From: an uncultured Clostridia bacterium | Lineage (GTDB): Bacteria; Bacillota; Clostridia; Oscillospirales; CAG-382 | Direction of reading: 5' to 3' | DNA: 64,000 nucleotides | Assembly: GCA_944375955.1 (NCBI GenBank) | Contig: CALWBE010000052.1 | Coordinates: forward strand, 1-64,000 | Shown: positions 9,779 to 18,781 of the stretch, one piece after another | Position numbering within the stretch: the first letter of the stretch is position 1 | How the letters are laid out: every line of letters begins with the position of its first letter | Made by a program: the position numbers and the translations under genes | The notes under the pieces: generated by a model | The model's database searches: none | What the model saw: only the letters and a program-made list of their open reading frames with translations | What the model was told of the DNA's origin: nothing

Positions 9779-10819
9779 TTATAATAGCGATATTATATCT
9801 TTAAAAGTAATAAGAATAATAAATCCTAAAAGTATAACAAATCCGAGAAGATTTATAAAACCTTCTGTTTTCCTGTTAAGAGGTCTGCCTATTATTGCTT
9901 CAAAAATTAAAAATAGGATTCTGCCTCCGTCAAGTGCCGGGAATGGCAGGAGATTAAAAACTCCTATATTTATTGTTATAAGGGAAATAAGAAAAAGAAC
10001 CTGCAAAATACCGGCTTGTGCGGTTTTGTTTATTTCAGAAACAACGCCTACAGGTCCTGAAACCGCTTCTACAGAATATTTTCCGGTTATGAGGTCATAC
10101 AGAGATAAAACCACCATTTTTACGGTTGATACTGTTTGACAAGCCGTATCTCCGATAACGGTCAAAACTGTTTTTTCTTTCTCACACGGGATAAAAAACG
10201 CCGGGTTACCATAAGTTATACCTGATTCAACAGTTGTCGGAAAAACAAAATTTTCAATTTTAATTGTTTCATTTCCTCTTTTTACAGTTAGTGTGCAAGG
10301 GGTATCCTGCATGCGCATAGCAGAAAACACATAGTCATATCTGACAAATAATCTGCTGCCGTTTATTGAAATTATTTCATCTCCGACTTTCAGTCCTTGA
10401 TATTCAGATACTATATTTTCATTCTCGTCAATAACAAGAAAGCTTTCTATTTTGTTTGAGTATAAATTTTTTGAAAATGACACGCATATAAGCATTATTA
10501 TAAAACCCAGCAAAACATTCATAAAAGCGCCGGCGAACAGAATTAGAAATCTCTGATATTTAGGTCTGTTGCATAGAGCATGAGGATCGTCAGAATGTTC
10601 ATCTTCGCCTGCCATGCTCACAAAACCACCTATAGGGAGAGCTCTTAAAGAATAGCGGATACCACTTTTTGAGCGCTTAGAAACAAGTTCAGGACCCATA
10701 CCTATAGAAAATTCATCTATTGTTACCCCAAAATGTCTTGCAGTGAGAAAATGGCCAAGCTCATGCACAAGTATTATAAGACCAAAAGCCAGAATAGCAA
10801 GTATAATAGACAATAGCAT
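9779..10819 (-). CDS. rseP: Site-2 intramembrane zinc metalloprotease (RseP/RasP)
   Basis: This 346-residue polytopic membrane protease cleaves anti-sigma factors and signal-peptide remnants inside the membrane. The zinc motif HELGH lies at residues 19-23 in the first membrane segment. The third ligand is in NLLPFPALDGG near residue 290. A PDZ domain lies between them (GLKVGDEIISINGSRL). The place next to dxr, cdsA and uppS is the common bacterial gene order. Natural substrates cannot be told from this window. Confidence 0.94.
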   Translation of the reverse strand: MLLSIILAILAFGLIILVHELGHFLTARHFGVTIDEFSIGMGPELVSKRSKSGIRYSLRALPIGGFVSMAGEDEHSDDPHALCNRPKYQRFLILFAGAFMNVLLGFIIMLICVSFSKNLYSNKIESFLVIDENENIVSEYQGLKVGDEIISINGSRLFVRYDYVFSAMRMQDTPCTLTVKRGNETIKIENFVFPTTVESGITYGNPAFFIPCEKEKTVLTVIGDTACQTVSTVKMVVLSLYDLITGKYSVEAVSGPVGVVSEINKTAQAGILQVLFLISLITINIGVFNLLPFPALDGGRILFLIFEAIIGRPLNRKTEGFINLLGFVILLGFIILITFKDIISLL

Positions 10820-10899
10820 TAAATAAACCTCCGGGCAGAAAAATGTATTACTATCAATTTTATGCCGATTTTTAAGATTTTATATATCCTTTTATAAAA

Positions 10900-12054
10900 T
10901 TACAGTGATTTTGAATATACAAATTCACGGGCTACTTTGTCCGCCTCTAATATATCAGCAATAGAAGGCGTTTTAAGAGCCGGTATGCAGGAAAGAGCGT
11001 CAGAAATAAGTGCATATATTTCGCCAAATTTTATTTTGCCTTTCAAATACAGATCTACACAGGCTTCATTCGCCGAATTATATATGCACGTAGCTGTGCC
11101 TCCGATTTTTATAGCCTGCCTTGCAAGTGTTATGCCGGGAAAAATATCATTGTTAACCGGGTAAAAAGAAAGCGAAGAAAGTTTTGCAAAATCAAGTTCG
11201 GGTGTTAGAGCTTTCTTCTTTTCAGTACCGGTAAGAGCATATTGTATACACAGCCGCATGTCCGGGACAGCCAGTTGAGCGATAACAGAATTATCAATAT
11301 ATTGTACCATTGAATGTATAATGCTTTCACGGTGAACTATAACTTCAATTTTGTCTGTAGGCATGTCAAACAGCCACATTGCTTCAATAAGCTCTAAGCC
11401 TTTGTTTACAAGAGAAGCGCTGTCGATTGTAATTTTATTTCCCATGTGCCAGTTAGGATGCTTAAGCGCTGCAGAAGGCGGAGCGTTATATACAAAATCA
11501 CGGTCTTTGCCGTAAAAAGGACCTCCTGAAGCGGTAAGAATCAATTTTGATATCTGATCCTTTCTATTTTTGCCTACATCTATACACTGATGAATGGCGC
11601 AATGCTCACTGTCGACAGGAAGAAGACGTACACCGGATTTTTTAACTTCACTCATAACAATACAGCCAGCAGATACAAGAGTTTCCTTATTTGCAATAGC
11701 GATATTTTTTTTTGCTTTTATAGCTGTAAGTGTAGGAATTAATCCGGCAAATCCTATAATTGAATTAAGCACGGTATCGGCACAAGTTTCGCCGGCGACA
11801 TCGGCTGCACTATTTTCACCGGATAGAATTTTACAGTTTGTGTCTGCGACAGCAATTTTTAGTTTTTTTGCTGCTGACTCATCGCTTACAGCACAAATTG
11901 AAGGAGTAAATTTTCTTATTTGATCTTCAAGTGCCTTTATATTTGAGTGTGCACTTATTGCATCAACTGTAAGCCCAAGATGCTCCGCAACCTCAAGCGC
12001 CTGCATGCCTATTGAACCTGTTGAACCTAATATACACAGCTTTTTATTTTCCAT
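10900..12054 (-). CDS. dxr: 1-deoxy-D-xylulose 5-phosphate reductoisomerase
   Basis: Dxr (IspC) makes methylerythritol 4-phosphate with NADPH, the committed MEP step. The 384-residue protein starts with the Rossmann motif LGSTGSIGMQALEV. It carries NKETLVSAG, the metal-binding LLPVDSEHCAIHQC, LTASGGPF and the substrate segment SASLVNKGLELIEA. A GGAGG ribosome-binding site lies just upstream of the ATG. The 54-base spacer between this gene and cdsA holds a 34-bp perfect palindrome, listed separately. Confidence 0.97.
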   Translation of the reverse strand: MENKKLCILGSTGSIGMQALEVAEHLGLTVDAISAHSNIKALEDQIRKFTPSICAVSDESAAKKLKIAVADTNCKILSGENSAADVAGETCADTVLNSIIGFAGLIPTLTAIKAKKNIAIANKETLVSAGCIVMSEVKKSGVRLLPVDSEHCAIHQCIDVGKNRKDQISKLILTASGGPFYGKDRDFVYNAPPSAALKHPNWHMGNKITIDSASLVNKGLELIEAMWLFDMPTDKIEVIVHRESIIHSMVQYIDNSVIAQLAVPDMRLCIQYALTGTEKKKALTPELDFAKLSSLSFYPVNNDIFPGITLARQAIKIGGTATCIYNSANEACVDLYLKGKIKFGEIYALISDALSCIPALKTPSIADILEADKVAREFVYSKSL

Positions 12055-12073
12055 TTTATGCCTCCGATAAGAG

Positions 12074-12107
12074 TATTTGAGAGAAATCCATGGATTTCTC
12101 TCAAATA
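12074..12107. repeat. 34-bp perfect palindrome between cdsA and dxr
   Basis: The half-site TATTTGAGAGAAATCCA is followed directly by its exact reverse complement, with no spacer. It lies 2 bases after the cdsA stop and about 20 bases before the dxr start on the minus strand. As RNA it would fold into a 15-16 bp hairpin with a tiny loop. No T-run follows it on the minus strand, so it is not a standard terminator. An attenuation or RNA-processing role is possible. Confidence 0.8.
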
Positions 12108-12108
12108 A

Positions 12109-12948
12109 CTATATTGTCTGATTAAAAATTGTAATAAAATCCGGATTGCCGGTAAGGATAAACAAAAACGGCGCTACGGCGAGGATACTGTCAAATCTAT
12201 CAAGAATACCTCCGTGTCCTGGGAATATTTTGCCGTAATCCTTTATATTATAATCTCTTTTTATGGCGGAAGCGGCAAGGTCGCCAAGCTGTGATATCAT
12301 TGATATAAAAGCTCCTATAAGAGCAATCATAGGATAGTTAGGTTCAATATTTTCTATTTTTGAAACAAACATAGAGTAAAGAACGAAAGCCAGCGAGCAA
12401 AAAACAATGCCGCAAATGGAACCTTCTATTGTCTTTTTCGGACTTACTTTCGGGCAAAGTTTGTGCTTGCCGAAAAGAAAACCGCCAAAATAAGCAAAAA
12501 TATCTGTTATCCATGCACCTATAAAAATAAGGAGATAGATATATTTCCCATATTCTTTTGAATCGCGCAGAAGAATAATGCAGGTAAAAGAGACTGTTAT
12601 ATATACAGATGTCATAAAAACAACTGCAATATCTTTAGTTGATATTTTACCGGACATAAAAACATGCGCATATAATAAATAAAACAGGAACATAAGAGTT
12701 ATTGCGAGAAGAACTCCATATGCGGTTGCAAATCTCGTTTTAGCCAACAGGGGACCGGCAGCTGCATAGCAAAGAGCAGGAATGGACAGGGCGAAATGTT
12801 TTGCCTGCCCGGTACAAGCCAATACCTCATAAACACCGATTACTGAACATATAGCTGCAGCCGCGGGAAATATAAACGTATCTGAAAATATAATAACAGG
12901 AATCAGCACTGCCAAAAGAACTAATCCTGTAAATATGCGTTGTTTCAT
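12109..12948 (-). CDS. cdsA: Phosphatidate cytidylyltransferase
   Basis: CdsA makes CDP-diacylglycerol from phosphatidate and CTP at the membrane, the branch point of phospholipid synthesis. The protein has about eight hydrophobic segments. The CDP-diglyceride synthase signature is complete near the C-terminus (SAIKRDYNIKDYGKIFPGHG, then GILDRFDS). I chose the ATG at 12948 (279 residues, MKQRIF) because AAAGGA precedes it at good spacing. An in-frame ATG at 12975 would add nine residues without such a site. An AAGCTT repeat and a perfect palindrome flank the gene. Confidence 0.95.
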   Translation of the reverse strand: MKQRIFTGLVLLAVLIPVIIFSDTFIFPAAAAICSVIGVYEVLACTGQAKHFALSIPALCYAAAGPLLAKTRFATAYGVLLAITLMFLFYLLYAHVFMSGKISTKDIAVVFMTSVYITVSFTCIILLRDSKEYGKYIYLLIFIGAWITDIFAYFGGFLFGKHKLCPKVSPKKTIEGSICGIVFCSLAFVLYSMFVSKIENIEPNYPMIALIGAFISMISQLGDLAASAIKRDYNIKDYGKIFPGHGGILDRFDSILAVAPFLFILTGNPDFITIFNQTI

Positions 12949-12998
12949 AAAGAGTCCTTTCGCATAAAATCGCATTAAGGTTTAAATATTAAAGCTCA

Positions 12999-13022
12999 AA
13001 GCTTAAGCTTAAGCTTAAGCTT
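12999..13022. repeat. AAGCTT hexanucleotide repeat (4 units plus degenerate ends)
   Basis: Four exact tandem AAGCTT units are bordered by degenerate copies (AAGCTC near 12992 and AAACTT at 13023-13028). The unit is its own reverse complement, so the array can fold on itself. The uppS stop codon lies in the last degenerate unit. Confidence 0.9.
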
Positions 13023-13026
13023 AAAC

Positions 13027-13752
13027 TTAAAGTCCACCAAATCTGCGGTTAGTTTTTGCGTATTTGGCAAAGGCTTTATAAAGATCTTTTTTCCCGAAGT
13101 CAGGCCAATATGTATCGGTAAAATAAAATTCGGAATATGCAGCCTGCCACATTAAAAAATTGGAAAGACGCAACTCTCCGCCTGTACGGATAATAAGATC
13201 AGGATCTCCGACTTCGCATGTATACAGACGTGAAGCTATATCATTTTCGGAAATATTTGTTTTGCCTTCACTAATCAGTTGATTTACTGCATGACATATT
13301 TCCGCTCTGGAGCCATAATTTACTGCAACATTTAAATTATATCTTAAGTGAGCTGTTTTTTGTTCAGATGTATCCATTTTTTCGATCATTTTTTCAGAAA
13401 AAACAGATCTGTCACCTATTATTCTTAACCGAATACCTTTTTTCAGACACTTTTCCACACAAATATCAAGATACTCATCCAACAACTTCAAGATATATTT
13501 TACTTCGGATTCAGGGCGTTTCCAGTTTTCAGTTGAAAATGCGTATGTTGTAACTGTGTTTACGCCTGCGGTAAAACACATTTCAATAACGTCCTCAAAG
13601 GTTTTTACCCCTTTGCTGTGACCGGCAGTTCTTGGAAGCCCTCTTTTTTTGGCCCATCTTCCGTTGCCATCCATAATTATAGCGACATGTCCCGGTATTA
13701 TCTCCGGGAGCATGTGCTCATTTAAGTGATTTTTAGCGGAAAAAATACCCAT
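13027..13752 (-). CDS. uppS: Undecaprenyl diphosphate synthase (cis-prenyltransferase)
   Basis: UppS elongates farnesyl-PP with isopentenyl-PP to the C55 lipid carrier for peptidoglycan and other wall glycans. The 241-residue protein has the diagnostic MDGNGRWAKKRGLPRTAGH motif near residues 28-46, the catalytic Asp in MDG, and TTYAFSTENWKRP. The C-terminal RTGGELRLSNFLMWQ and Y-W-P-D-F segments complete the family pattern. It follows frr by one base and precedes cdsA, a conserved order. Confidence 0.97.
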   Translation of the reverse strand: MGIFSAKNHLNEHMLPEIIPGHVAIIMDGNGRWAKKRGLPRTAGHSKGVKTFEDVIEMCFTAGVNTVTTYAFSTENWKRPESEVKYILKLLDEYLDICVEKCLKKGIRLRIIGDRSVFSEKMIEKMDTSEQKTAHLRYNLNVAVNYGSRAEICHAVNQLISEGKTNISENDIASRLYTCEVGDPDLIIRTGGELRLSNFLMWQAAYSEFYFTDTYWPDFGKKDLYKAFAKYAKTNRRFGGL

Positions 13753-13753
13753 G

Positions 13754-14308
13754 TCAGATAGCCATTATTTCCTTATTTTTTTTGTCAGTAACTGAGTCAA
13801 CTTCCTTAATATATTTTTCGGTAATGTCCTGAACGTTTTTCTCAGAGATTTTCAATTCATCTTCGGTCATTTCCTTTTTCTTAGACAAATCTTTTGCTTT
13901 GTCATTTGCCTCACGCCTAATATTTCGCATAGCAATTTTAGCGTTTTCTGCAAGCTTTGCAGTTTGTTTTGTAAGCTCACGTCTGCGCTCTTCAGTAGGC
14001 TGTGGAAAAGCTATTCTTATGATTTTTCCGTCATTTTGAGGTACAAGACCAATATCAGCCACCTGGATCGCCTTTTCTATTGCTTTTAAAAGCGATGCGT
14101 CATACGGCTGAATAACTATTGTTCTGGCATCAGCAACTTTTATCATTGCAACCTGGTTGACCGGAGTTTCAGCACCATAACAGTCAACAGTGATACGGTC
14201 AAGTACTTGGGGATTAGCTCTGCCGGCACTGATAGTGCCGAGTTCTGACTCATATGCCGAAAGGCTCTTTTTCATTTTTTCTTCGTATTCCTTAGTATTT
14301 AGTACCAT
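13754..14308 (-). CDS. frr: Ribosome recycling factor
   Basis: RRF splits post-termination ribosomes together with EF-G. The length of 184 residues is standard. Recognisable segments are GTISAGRANPQVLDRI, VQPYDASLLKAIEKAI, NDGKIIRIAFPQPTEERRRE and the C-terminal helical bundle. It lies between pyrH and uppS with 23-base and 1-base spacers, consistent with one transcript. Confidence 0.98.
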   Translation of the reverse strand: MVLNTKEYEEKMKKSLSAYESELGTISAGRANPQVLDRITVDCYGAETPVNQVAMIKVADARTIVIQPYDASLLKAIEKAIQVADIGLVPQNDGKIIRIAFPQPTEERRRELTKQTAKLAENAKIAMRNIRREANDKAKDLSKKKEMTEDELKISEKNVQDITEKYIKEVDSVTDKKNKEIMAI

Positions 14309-14331
14309 AACTTTTACTCCTTTATTTTTTA

Positions 14332-15039
14332 TTAAAAGTTTTTAACAACAGTTCCTACACTTTCGCCTGAAACGGCATGAACAATATTTTCCGGATTGTC
14401 AAGACCGAAAATTAAAATCGGAAGATTATTTTCTCTGCCCATTGCTGCGGCAGTACTGTCTATAACCTTAAGGTCATTTTTTATAATATCGTTATAGCTT
14501 ATGCAATCAAGTTTCTTTGCATTCGGAACTTTTTTAGGATCTGCAGTATATACGCCGTCGATATTTTTAGCAAACAATGCGACGTCAGCGTCAAGTTCTA
14601 CCGCTCGCAGTACTGCTGCAGTATCAGTAGAGAAAAACGGACTTCCGGTTCCGCAAGCTATAATTACGACCTTGCCGTTTTTTAGATATTCGTCAGCTTT
14701 ATCCCTTACGTACACTTCTGCTATCTGTTGCATCGGAACAGCAGTCATTGTAACTGCTTTAAGTCCCGAGTTTTCGATGCTTGTTGCGATTGCAAGAGAA
14801 TTTATAACAGTTGCAAGCATTCCTATATGATCTGAACGTGTGCGGCTTATCTGAGTACCGGTTTTGCCTCTCCAGATATTTCCTCCGCCGACAACTATTG
14901 CAACTTGCACTCCCATATCAACGCATTTTTTTATTTTTTCAGCAACTTCTGCTATGATTTCAAAGTTTATTATACTTTCTGTGCCTTTTGAAAGAGCTTC
15001 GCCTGAAAGTTTTAATAAAACCCGTTTATACTCTGGCAT
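14332..15039 (-). CDS. pyrH: UMP kinase
   Basis: PyrH phosphorylates UMP to UDP for pyrimidine nucleotide synthesis. The amino-acid-kinase-fold protein starts YKRVLLKLSGEAL. It carries VAIVVGGGNIWRG and the segment CGTGSPFFSTDTAA characteristic of bacterial UMP kinases. I chose the ATG at 15039 (235 residues) because AAAGGA lies 9 bases upstream. A TTG six codons earlier falls on that ribosome-binding site and is unlikely. The usual upstream partners rpsB and tsf are absent; rbsK takes their place 48 bases away. Confidence 0.97.
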   Translation of the reverse strand: MPEYKRVLLKLSGEALSKGTESIINFEIIAEVAEKIKKCVDMGVQVAIVVGGGNIWRGKTGTQISRTRSDHIGMLATVINSLAIATSIENSGLKAVTMTAVPMQQIAEVYVRDKADEYLKNGKVVIIACGTGSPFFSTDTAAVLRAVELDADVALFAKNIDGVYTADPKKVPNAKKLDCISYNDIIKNDLKVIDSTAAAMGRENNLPILIFGLDNPENIVHAVSGESVGTVVKNF

Positions 15040-15087
15040 AAAATTTGTTCCTTTCAATAACCAATATATTTTAACGAGATAGGATTT

Positions 15088-16020
15088 TTAATTTTCAAGG
15101 ATAAAATCCAAAACCTCTTTTTCGGTTGGTAGCGACGGAAATGCTCCGTATTTAGTAACGGTCAGAGCACCGACGGCATTGGCATATTTGCATGCGCTTC
15201 TTATGTCACCGCCGGAACGCAGATATTCATAGGTAAGAGCGGCGGTAAATGCATCGCCTGCTGCCGTAGAATCTATTGCTTGGACACGATATGACGGAAA
15301 CGCTTCGCCCATACGACCGTCATATACATAGCAGCCACGTTCCCCAAGTTTTAAAACTATATATTTTACATCAAGCTTTGAATATAGATCCAAACAAATT
15401 TTTATATAACTTTCGGGGTCACAAGGCCGTATTCCGGTGTAAGCAAAGGCTTCACTCTCATTAGGCGAGAAGATTTCCACCTTGCCGAGATTTGAGAGAT
15501 CGAAATCCGGAATAACAGGTCCGCCGTCTATAAAAACCGGAACTTCAGATGCATTTGCCTGTTGAACGGCAAATATAACGCTTTCTTTTGTGATTTCAAA
15601 CTGTGTAAGCAATGCATCTGGATATGATGTAAAAGCCTCTTCTATATCGTCAGTGCACATTGAGTGATTAGCACCGGGAAAAACCGTAATTCTGTTTGAG
15701 CCGTTACTCTCAACAAATATTGAAGCAAGACCGGTATTTTTTTCTTTGTCGGATGCTACGTACCTTGTGTCTATCTTTTCACGTGCGTAAGAGTTTACAA
15801 GCATTTTTCCATATGTGTCATTTCCAACGCGGGTACAAAATACTACATCGGCACCGAGACGCGCAGCGGCAACTGCCGAGTTGGCACCTTTTCCGCCAGG
15901 CACAAAAGAATACGAGCCATTGGAAATAATAGTTTCTCCGGACGATGGAATATGATCGACCGACGCAACAAAATCAATATTTGAGCTTCCTACAACAAGA
16001 ATTCTTGGTCTGGGCGGCAT
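15088..16020 (-). CDS. rbsK: Ribokinase (PfkB family)
   Basis: This 310-residue PfkB-family kinase matches ribokinases, which make ribose 5-phosphate. The N-terminal signature VPGGKGANSAVAAARLGADV and the C-terminal catalytic DSTAAGDAFTAAL, with the base Asp in AAGD, are both intact. It is the first gene of the long minus-strand run and has a perfect consensus promoter just upstream. The divergent neighbour is a nucleoside hydrolase, whose released ribose would be the natural substrate. Deoxyribose or another pentose cannot be excluded. Confidence 0.9.
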   Translation of the reverse strand: MPPRPRILVVGSSNIDFVASVDHIPSSGETIISNGSYSFVPGGKGANSAVAAARLGADVVFCTRVGNDTYGKMLVNSYAREKIDTRYVASDKEKNTGLASIFVESNGSNRITVFPGANHSMCTDDIEEAFTSYPDALLTQFEITKESVIFAVQQANASEVPVFIDGGPVIPDFDLSNLGKVEIFSPNESEAFAYTGIRPCDPESYIKICLDLYSKLDVKYIVLKLGERGCYVYDGRMGEAFPSYRVQAIDSTAAGDAFTAALTYEYLRSGGDIRSACKYANAVGALTVTKYGAFPSLPTEKEVLDFILEN

Positions 16021-16062
16021 TATAATATCAGTCCCTTCATAATGAATATTATATTTAGAATT

Positions 16063-16091
16063 ATTATATACGAAAATTTTCCATATGTCAA
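16063..16091 (-). promoter_or_regulatory. Perfect consensus sigma-A promoter for rbsK and the downstream run
   Basis: On the minus strand TTGACA (16086-16091) is followed by exactly 17 bases and TATAAT (16063-16068). It lies about 43 bases before the rbsK start codon. Confidence 0.88.
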
Positions 16092-16120
16092 ATATAAATA
16101 GTTAATTTAGCAATTTTTTA

Positions 16121-16149
16121 TTGACATTGTAAAAATCAAATGTTATTAT
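16121..16149 (+). promoter_or_regulatory. Sigma-A promoter for the nucleoside hydrolase gene
   Basis: TTGACA at 16121-16126, a 17-base spacer and TATTAT at 16144-16149, about 65 bases before the ATG. It is arranged back to back with the rbsK promoter, the two -35 hexamers being 29 bases apart. Confidence 0.85.
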
Positions 16150-16214
16150 TGCTTGTATAAATAGCAAGCAGTTATTGGATTATGTTTTTATTAATAAAGG
16201 GGGAATTTTTTACG

Positions 16215-17123
16215 ATGTCAGAAAAAATGTCAAAAAGGCTGCAGGTGCCTGATCACCCTGTAGATGTGATTTTGGATACTGACGCTTATAATGAAATTGA
16301 CGATCAGTTTGCCATCTCATATCTTATTCGTTCTTCAGAAAAGTTGAATACAAAAGCAATATATGCTGCGCCTTTTTATAATTCAAAATCTTCAAGTCCT
16401 GCTGACGGGATGGAGAAAAGCTACGATGAAATACAGAAACTACTTAAAATTATCGGAAAAAAAATAAATGTATATAAAGGTTCAAGAAATTATTTGCCTG
16501 ATGAAACGAGCTTTGTAGATTCCGAAGCGGCACGCGATTTGGTGCAAAGAGCGCGAGAGTATACGAGCGAAAATCCGCTATATGTTGTCGCGATAGGGGC
16601 TATTACAAATATTGCATCAGCTCTTATTATTGATCCAGATATTGCAAGTAATATTGTTGTTATATGGCTGGGAGGGAATTCTTTAGATTATTGTGATACC
16701 AAAGAATTTAATATGTGGCAGGACGTTGCCGCGGCAAGAGTTGTCATGAGCAGCAAGGCGCCATTTGTTCAGCTGCCGTGTATGGGAGTGGTAAGTGAAT
16801 TTAGAATTTCGGGTCCGGAACTTTCAAAATGGCTGATAGGGAAAGGGGAGCTTGTAGATTATCTTGCTTCAAATACTTTTGAAGAAGTTGCGAGTTATTG
16901 CGACAGTGATATCTGGACAAGAGTAATATGGGACGTTACGGCAGTTGCTTGGTTACTTAATGATAATGAATGTTTTATGTGTTCGCGTATAGCAAATACC
17001 AGATTGCCCGGTTATAATGGAGTATATTCGGAAGACGAAGACGAGAAAGAAATGTGTTATGTTTATTATATTAAACGTGATGAGCTGATGCGCGATTTAA
17101 TAAAAAAAATAACAAATGAGTAA
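16215..17123 (+). CDS. Nucleoside hydrolase (inosine/uridine-preferring family)
   Basis: This 302-residue protein hydrolyses the N-glycosidic bond of ribonucleosides to free base and ribose. The family signature appears near residue 17 as DVILDTDAYNEIDDQFA, which holds the Ca-binding Asp cluster. GAITNIASALIIDP and VIWLGGNSLDY follow in the usual places. The ATG at 16215 has AAGGGGG 11-17 bases upstream; an in-frame ATG at 16182 lacks a ribosome-binding site. Divergent transcription from rbsK suggests a nucleoside-ribose salvage pair. Base specificity is not visible. Confidence 0.9.
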   Translation: MSEKMSKRLQVPDHPVDVILDTDAYNEIDDQFAISYLIRSSEKLNTKAIYAAPFYNSKSSSPADGMEKSYDEIQKLLKIIGKKINVYKGSRNYLPDETSFVDSEAARDLVQRAREYTSENPLYVVAIGAITNIASALIIDPDIASNIVVIWLGGNSLDYCDTKEFNMWQDVAAARVVMSSKAPFVQLPCMGVVSEFRISGPELSKWLIGKGELVDYLASNTFEEVASYCDSDIWTRVIWDVTAVAWLLNDNECFMCSRIANTRLPGYNGVYSEDEDEKEMCYVYYIKRDELMRDLIKKITNE

Positions 17124-17143
17124 ATTTTAAAGATATATAAAAA

Positions 17144-17174
17144 CCGGCAAGCGGATTAACGCCTGCCGGATTTT
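17144..17174. terminator. Bidirectional hairpin terminator between nucleoside hydrolase and histidine kinase
   Basis: CCGGCAAGCG and CGCCTGCCGG pair with one mismatch around a 6-base loop. ATTTTAT follows on + and TTTTTATAT follows on -. The two genes converge here. Confidence 0.8.
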
Positions 17175-17185
17175 ATATATAGCGG

Positions 17186-18781
17186 TTATTTTATTATATC
17201 TGAAACAGGAAGTTCAAACCAGAAGGTACTGCCCGATGCGCTATCTGATATTACGCCGTATTTTGCCTTATGAAGTTCAAGAATTGATTTTACTATTGAC
17301 AGACCTATTCCGCTTCCTACCTGCGAACGTTTATGAGTGTTGTCTATTTTATAATATCTGTCCCAGATACTCGGAAGCTTTTCTTTTGGTATTCCGCTTC
17401 CGTGATCTGTAAATTCAAGCCTTACTTTTCCGGCGTTGACTTTTTGCTCAATTAAAATTTCACGGCTTTCACCCGAATAGTTTACTGCGTTTGTCAGGAA
17501 GTTGTAAATAACTTGAGTTATTTTTGTCTCGTCAGCTTTTACAAAGACATTTCTGTCACAGCTAAATTTAAAATCAAAACTGTCTTTTTCAGTAAGCTTG
17601 CGCATTCTTTCAACAATATCTTCAACAAGTTTTGTAAGATTGAATTCTGAAAGTTCAAGTTTTGTTTTACCGCTTTGAAGTTTTGATAAATCAAGCATAT
17701 CGTTTACAAGGTTTGTAAGCCTTGATGCTTCGTCTATTATAACTTGAATATTTTCCGGAGTATTTTCTCCCGGCAAATCTCGCATAACCTCAGCGTATCC
17801 TATTATCATTGTTAAAGGAGTACGCAGATCATGGGATGTGTTAGCTATAAGTTCACGCTTTAAACTGTCTGATTGTTTTAATTCTCTTGCCGTAAAATTG
17901 AGGGTATCGGCGAGCTGTGATACTTCAAGATATCCATCCCCGTGAAATTCAGTGTCATAATTTCCTGCCGCAAGCTTTTTTGCTGACTGATTTATATCCG
18001 TGATTGGGCGCGAGATTTTTTTTGAAAGCTTTTTAGCTGATAGTGCAGCTATTATAAGTATAATTATCGACTGAATGATCAGCTGAATTTTTAACGTTCT
18101 TACCGTAGTATGAACAGGGGTAATTATACTGTCGAAAAGCAGTAAATATTCATGCCCATTATTGCTATTCACTATTTTTGCAAACAACAGTTCCTGAGTG
18201 ATTCCAAATTTAAAAAATGGCGGTATACCGTGTTTAACGCTTTGTTTAGACTCAACTTTTGGGAACTCATCATCATTCCATTCAGCAAAATCATTTTCAC
18301 TGTTTTCGTTCTCTTTGTCTGATATGACAGACATAGTATAAGCTCCGCGCTGATAATGCTGGAGAAATTCTCCTTCATTTTCGGCAGCCGACTTATATAT
18401 TTGAAAAAGCTGAAATCCGCTTAACATGTCTAAAACGTTGTCCTGAGTGGCAATAACTGAAAACACAGGGCTAAAGGATTCCGTTGAAGTAGATGACGTG
18501 GAGTCTATGACAGTTACAGATATTTCATTTTCAACGGCTAAATTGTTTATTGTCTGATGCAAACTTTTCAAACTTGTGCTGTCAAGTTTTTCAAGCGATG
18601 TAGCTATGACGTTAGCTGTATCTTTTAGAGACTGAGTCTTGATCTGCTTGTAAAAACTTTCCAAAAGTATAGACTGAAACAGCCATAGTAAGGCAATTAG
18701 AATAATTGCAAAAATCATAAAAGCAAGAAAAATTCTGTCTTTCAGTCTTTTCTGGTGTGTTTCACTTGTCCGCCGCTTCAA
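17186..18781 (-). CDS. Sensor histidine kinase (PhoR/ResE-like)
   Basis: This 531-residue membrane sensor kinase has one membrane segment near residues 17-39. An extracytoplasmic sensor region of about 190 residues matches no family I recognise. A second membrane segment lies near 232-250, then HAMP (to about 297), HisKA with the phospho-acceptor in SHDLRTPL near 315, and HATPase motifs (NFLTNAVNYS, DHGSGIP, GSGIGLSIV). Its start overlaps the response-regulator stop by 20 bases. The domain order and partner resemble PhoR-PhoP-type systems. The stimulus is unknown. Confidence 0.93.
   Translation of the reverse strand: MKRRTSETHQKRLKDRIFLAFMIFAIILIALLWLFQSILLESFYKQIKTQSLKDTANVIATSLEKLDSTSLKSLHQTINNLAVENEISVTVIDSTSSTSTESFSPVFSVIATQDNVLDMLSGFQLFQIYKSAAENEGEFLQHYQRGAYTMSVISDKENENSENDFAEWNDDEFPKVESKQSVKHGIPPFFKFGITQELLFAKIVNSNNGHEYLLLFDSIITPVHTTVRTLKIQLIIQSIIILIIAALSAKKLSKKISRPITDINQSAKKLAAGNYDTEFHGDGYLEVSQLADTLNFTARELKQSDSLKRELIANTSHDLRTPLTMIIGYAEVMRDLPGENTPENIQVIIDEASRLTNLVNDMLDLSKLQSGKTKLELSEFNLTKLVEDIVERMRKLTEKDSFDFKFSCDRNVFVKADETKITQVIYNFLTNAVNYSGESREILIEQKVNAGKVRLEFTDHGSGIPKEKLPSIWDRYYKIDNTHKRSQVGSGIGLSIVKSILELHKAKYGVISDSASGSTFWFELPVSDIIK

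Noticed and set aside
12992..13030. AAGCTT array as a CRISPR or origin-type iteron
   Set aside because: Units are only 6 bases with no spacers, and no cas, rep or DnaA-box context is present.
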